Part shown: one piece after another, positions 5,359-7,376 of the stretch
Layout of the letters: each line of letters begins with the position of its first letter
How positions within the stretch are numbered: position 1 is the first letter of the stretch
Origin: Acidobacteriota bacterium
GTDB taxonomy: Bacteria; Acidobacteriota; Terriglobia; Terriglobales; Acidobacteriaceae
DNA: 7,376 nt
Assembly (NCBI GenBank): GCA_003224785.1
Contig: QHZV01000194.1
Span: 1 to 7,376, forward strand
Direction of reading: 5' to 3'
Program-made: the position numbers and the translations under genes
The notes under the pieces: generated by a model
Databases searched by the model: none
Seen by the model: only the letters and a program-made list of their open reading frames with translations
What the model was told of the DNA's origin: nothing

Positions 5359-6303
5359 ATGGCCCTGGAAAAAACCGACAAAATCTGGCATAACGGCAAG
5401 CTGATCCGGTGGGAAGACGCAAACATTCACGTGATGTCGCACGTCGTCCACTACGGGTCGTCCGTGTTCGAGGGTATCCGTTGCTACGCTCCGCCGTCGG
5501 GTCCGGCAATTTTCCGTGCCGACGAGCACATGCAGCGCCTCCTCGATTCGGCCAAGGTTTATCGCATGGATATGGTGTACAGCCGCGAAGAATTGGTCGC
5601 CGCCATGGTCGAACTAGTGAAGACGAATGGCGTGTGGCCCTGCTACGTTCGGCCAGTTGTGTTTCGAGGATACGGAGATGCCGGCGTCTCGCCGAACAAG
5701 TGCCCGGTCGAGGTCTATATCGCGAATTACCCCTGGGGCAAATATCTGACTCAGGACGACTCCGGCGTGGATGTCTGCGTTTCGTCGTGGACGCGCATTG
5801 CGCCGAATACCCTGCCTGCCCTGGCCAAAGCGGGCGCGAACTACATGAACTCGCAGCTTATTCGCATGGAAGCGACGACTAATGGCTACGTCGAAGGCAT
5901 CGCGCTTGATACCAATGGTTACGTGAGCGAAGGCTCCGGCGAAAACATTTTTGTGGTCCGCAACGGTGTGCTGCAAACCGCTCCGTTGGGTAATTCCGTG
6001 CTGCCCGGCATTACGCGCGATTCCATCCTGAAGCTGGCGCGCGAAATTGGTATTCCAGTTCTTGAAGCCGGGATCCCACGCGAAATGCTCTATATTGCCG
6101 ATGAAGTCTTCTTTACCGGAACCGCAGCTGAGGTAACTCCGATTCGTTCCGTTGACCGGATTACCGTAGGAAAGGGTGAGGTCGGCCCGATTACGCGTGC
6201 CTTGCAACGTGAATTCTTCGGAATCGTCCGTGGCGAGAAGCCCGACCGATTCGATTGGCTAACTCCGGTGCCGGTGGCCAGCAAGCAGCCGGTGGGAGTG
6301 TAA
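5359..6303 (+). CDS. ilvE: Branched-chain amino acid aminotransferase
   Basis: IlvE is a cytoplasmic PLP enzyme of fold type IV that transfers the amino group between glutamate and the 2-oxo acids of leucine, isoleucine and valine, the last step of their synthesis and the first of their breakdown. The 314-residue protein has the usual family length and signatures. HYGSSVFEGIRCY lies at residues 31-43. AKAGANYMNSQL (156-167) carries Lys157, the expected PLP Schiff-base lysine. The family block EGIALDTNGYVSEGSGEN (179-196) is followed by FFTGTAAEVTPI (251-262), whose Thr/Gly residues bind the cofactor phosphate. The SEGSGEN and TGTAAEVTP versions favour a BCAT over D-amino-acid transaminase or aminodeoxychorismate lyase. 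The start is firm: AGGAG (5349-5353) is 5 bases from the ATG. It stands alone, away from other ilv or leu genes, with its own -10 at 5288. Confidence 0.96.
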   Translation: MALEKTDKIWHNGKLIRWEDANIHVMSHVVHYGSSVFEGIRCYAPPSGPAIFRADEHMQRLLDSAKVYRMDMVYSREELVAAMVELVKTNGVWPCYVRPVVFRGYGDAGVSPNKCPVEVYIANYPWGKYLTQDDSGVDVCVSSWTRIAPNTLPALAKAGANYMNSQLIRMEATTNGYVEGIALDTNGYVSEGSGENIFVVRNGVLQTAPLGNSVLPGITRDSILKLAREIGIPVLEAGIPREMLYIADEVFFTGTAAEVTPIRSVDRITVGKGEVGPITRALQREFFGIVRGEKPDRFDWLTPVPVASKQPVGV

Positions 6304-6331
6304 CTCAGGCTTCAGATCCATCGGCTCCGTA

Positions 6332-6390
6332 TTTCTTTGCGTCCTCCGCGGATTTTCTTCGCGCGCCCTTTGCGGTTAAAAGCTTCAAAG
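6332..6390 (+). repeat. CTTTGCG-type intergenic repeat, copy B
   Basis: It begins TTTCTTTGCGTCCTCCGCGG and ends CCCTTTGCGGTTAAAAGCTTC. It matches copy A (1415-1457) at both ends in the same orientation, while its middle is longer and different. It starts 29 bases after the ilvE stop and lies over 100 bases before the cupin start. No protein is encoded across it. Confidence 0.55.
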
Positions 6391-6444
6391 ACTTTACTCG
6401 CAAAGTTCGGAAGGTATCTGCCGCCTAGCCGCTCCGCTAACAAC

Positions 6445-6474
6445 TAGCCACTAACCACTCTCTTGCTCTATACT
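6445..6474 (+). promoter_or_regulatory. Candidate promoter of the cupin gene
   Basis: TAGCCA (6445-6450, four of six -35 bases), an 18-base spacer and TATACT (6469-6474, five of six -10 bases). Initiation near 6481 gives a leader of about 27 bases that includes the AGGAGG site. This also rules out the longer frame starting at 6463, because that ATG-to-be lies upstream of the predicted transcript start. Confidence 0.45.
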
Positions 6475-6507
6475 CCCATCCGCAAGATCAACTCCAGGAG
6501 GATGGAA

Positions 6508-7029
6508 ATGCGTTTCTCTAGCTGTTGTTTGCTCTTCGCAATGTTGGTTGGCCCCGCATTCCGCTCCGCGCGCGCCCAGGACAAGATGACCCACGCGGCC
6601 AGCGCGACCAGCAAGTTCGTGAATTTCCCAGGGCTGCCTAAGTGCATGAGAGGCTCGGTGCAGAATGGGGATCCCTCAAAAGGCGCATCGGTGATTTTGT
6701 CGAAATCGACCGCCGGATGCACCGTACCCTGGCACTGGCACAACGCGAGTGAGCAGCTTATGGTCGTTTCCGGCAGTGCCAAAGTCGAGATGAAAGATGG
6801 CTCTCCGACGGCTTTGCACACTGGCGACTATGTTGCCCTACCAGAAAAGAATGTGCACCAGTTCACCTGCGCCGCCGCTTGCACCATGTTTATCGTGCCT
6901 TCCGGCGCTTTTGACATCCACTATGTAGATAAAGACGGGAAAGAGATTTCTGCGGATGAGGCTTTGAAGAGCAAGGCCAAAATGCCGATGAAAAAAGGAA
7001 TGAAAGACATGAAGGACATGAAGATGTAA
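6508..7029 (+). CDS. Secreted single-domain cupin with Met/Lys-rich C-terminal tail
   Basis: I choose the ATG at 6508 because AGGAGG (6496-6501) lies 6 bases before it. The in-frame ATG at 6502 touches the AGGAGG, and one at 6463 would add a hydrophilic stretch ahead of the signal peptide. The 173-residue product starts with a signal peptide (RFSSCCLLFAMLVGPAF, likely cut after ARA near residue 23), so it should act outside the cytoplasm. The cupin barrel shows motif 1 as WHWHNASEQLMVVSG (75-89) with His76, His78 and Glu82, and motif 2 as GDYVALPEKNVHQF (106-119) with His117. These are the four usual metal ligands. Cysteines at 46, 71, 121 and 125 could form disulfides after export. The tail MPMKKGMKDMKDMKM (159-173) has six methionines, possibly a soft-metal-binding or oxidant-sensitive segment. 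The reaction is unknown; cupins range from dioxygenases to binding proteins. A hairpin terminator follows. Confidence 0.85.
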   Translation: MRFSSCCLLFAMLVGPAFRSARAQDKMTHAASATSKFVNFPGLPKCMRGSVQNGDPSKGASVILSKSTAGCTVPWHWHNASEQLMVVSGSAKVEMKDGSPTALHTGDYVALPEKNVHQFTCAAACTMFIVPSGAFDIHYVDKDGKEISADEALKSKAKMPMKKGMKDMKDMKM

Positions 7030-7046
7030 GATTCCAGTGCTCGAAG

Positions 7047-7070
7047 GGCCCGCCTTGTGCGGGCCTAGTT
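7047..7070 (+). terminator. Probable terminator after the cupin gene
   Basis: GGCCCGC (7047-7053), loop CTTGT and GCGGGCC (7059-7065) form a perfect 7-base-pair GC-rich stem, extendable by a G-U pair, 17 bases after the cupin stop. The following TAGTTACATT is only moderately T-rich, so it is a weak intrinsic terminator at best. It separates the cupin from the next gene. Confidence 0.55.
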
Positions 7071-7101
7071 ACATTGACCGCCTTCCCAGAGGAGTGCCTA
7101 T

Positions 7102-7376
7102 ATGGAAGAGCGAATCCGGTTCGTGAATTACAAAGGCAAGCAGGTGCTGGTGGTAGATGTTTCCAACTGCACCTCGGAAGAAATGATCAAGCTGGCGAGC
7201 GTTGTGCCCACTTACGTCGCCACCGAGCCCCGCGGCTCCGTCCTTTTGCTCGGAGACTTCACAGGATCAAAATTCGACAAGGCCGCCTTCGAAAGCCTCA
7301 AACAAGCCGCCGTTCTGGATCGACCTCACATAAAACGCTCCGCCTGGGTGGGAGTCGAGGCACTGCCCAAGGTCTT
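7102..7376 (+). CDS. Small conserved hypothetical protein, possibly STAS/SpoIIAA-like (cut by the right edge)
   Basis: The frame from the ATG at 7102 is open to the window end, giving 91 residues. AGGAG (7090-7094) lies 7 bases before the ATG, a good ribosome binding site. The protein begins MEERIRFVNYKGKQVLVVDV, continues with RGSVLLLGDFTGSKFDKAAF and ends SAWVGVEALPKVF. Two hydrophobic strands (about residues 13-20 and 45-52) alternate with charged helices, and no signal peptide is seen, so it should be cytosolic. The pattern resembles short STAS/SpoIIAA-like proteins and hypothetical proteins I recall from Acidobacteriota, where VGxxxLPK is conserved near the middle of a roughly 120-140 residue chain. 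No phosphorylatable serine motif of an anti-sigma antagonist is obvious. The family assignment is tentative; that it is a real gene is well supported by the RBS and coding character. Confidence 0.7.
   Translation, partial: MEERIRFVNYKGKQVLVVDVSNCTSEEMIKLASVVPTYVATEPRGSVLLLGDFTGSKFDKAAFESLKQAAVLDRPHIKRSAWVGVEALPKV

Noticed and set aside
5614..6207. 197-codon minus-strand frame opposite ilvE
   Set aside because: Shadow of a confident ilvE; no recognisable domain.
6463..6507. Longer cupin start or the ATG at 6502
   Set aside because: The AGGAGG at 6496-6501 is properly spaced only for the ATG at 6508, and the -10 candidate at 6469-6474 lies inside the longer frame.

Overview
The window reads like an ordinary stretch of chromosome from a moderately GC-rich, free-living bacterium. 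Acidobacteriota (Terriglobia/Koribacter-like) is my best guess. That rests on the look of the intergenic repeats, on small hypothetical proteins that resemble ones I associate with that phylum, and on several SD-less gene starts. It is inference, not proof.

Layout from left to right. At 1-148 (minus) is the N-terminal 49 codons of a TetR/AcrR-family repressor that runs off the left edge. Its promoter (TTGACA, 17-nt spacer, TACTCT) is covered by a perfect 8-4-8 palindrome that is probably its own operator, and its transcript may start at the ATG. Upstream of it on the same strand is a zinc-free MDR-type NADPH:quinone oxidoreductase (309-1214). A 302-base intergenic region carrying a CTTTGCG-type repeat separates this from a divergent plus-strand series: epoxyqueuosine reductase queG (1517-2602), a small three-helix membrane protein of unknown function (2706-3191), a secreted DUF885 putative metallohydrolase with an HExxxGH motif (3276-5084), a cluster of hairpins like a REP/BIME element, branched-chain aminotransferase ilvE (5359-6303), a second copy of the CTTTGCG repeat, a secreted cupin with a Met/Lys-rich tail (6508-7029), a probable terminator, and the 5' part of a small hypothetical, possibly STAS-like, protein (7102 to the right edge).

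The plus-strand genes have separate gaps, repeats and promoter-like sites between them, so they look like neighbours with individual transcription rather than one operon. QueG acts in tRNA queuosine modification and IlvE in Leu/Ile/Val metabolism; the DUF885 protein and the cupin are predicted to act outside the cytoplasm. I see no CRISPR array, prophage, transposase, toxin-antitoxin pair or defence cassette, and no convincing new multi-gene system. The most informative signals are regulatory: the operator-in-promoter of the TetR gene, a recurring arrangement of a -10-like hexamer 6-7 bases before SD-less start codons (three genes), and two kinds of intergenic repeat.
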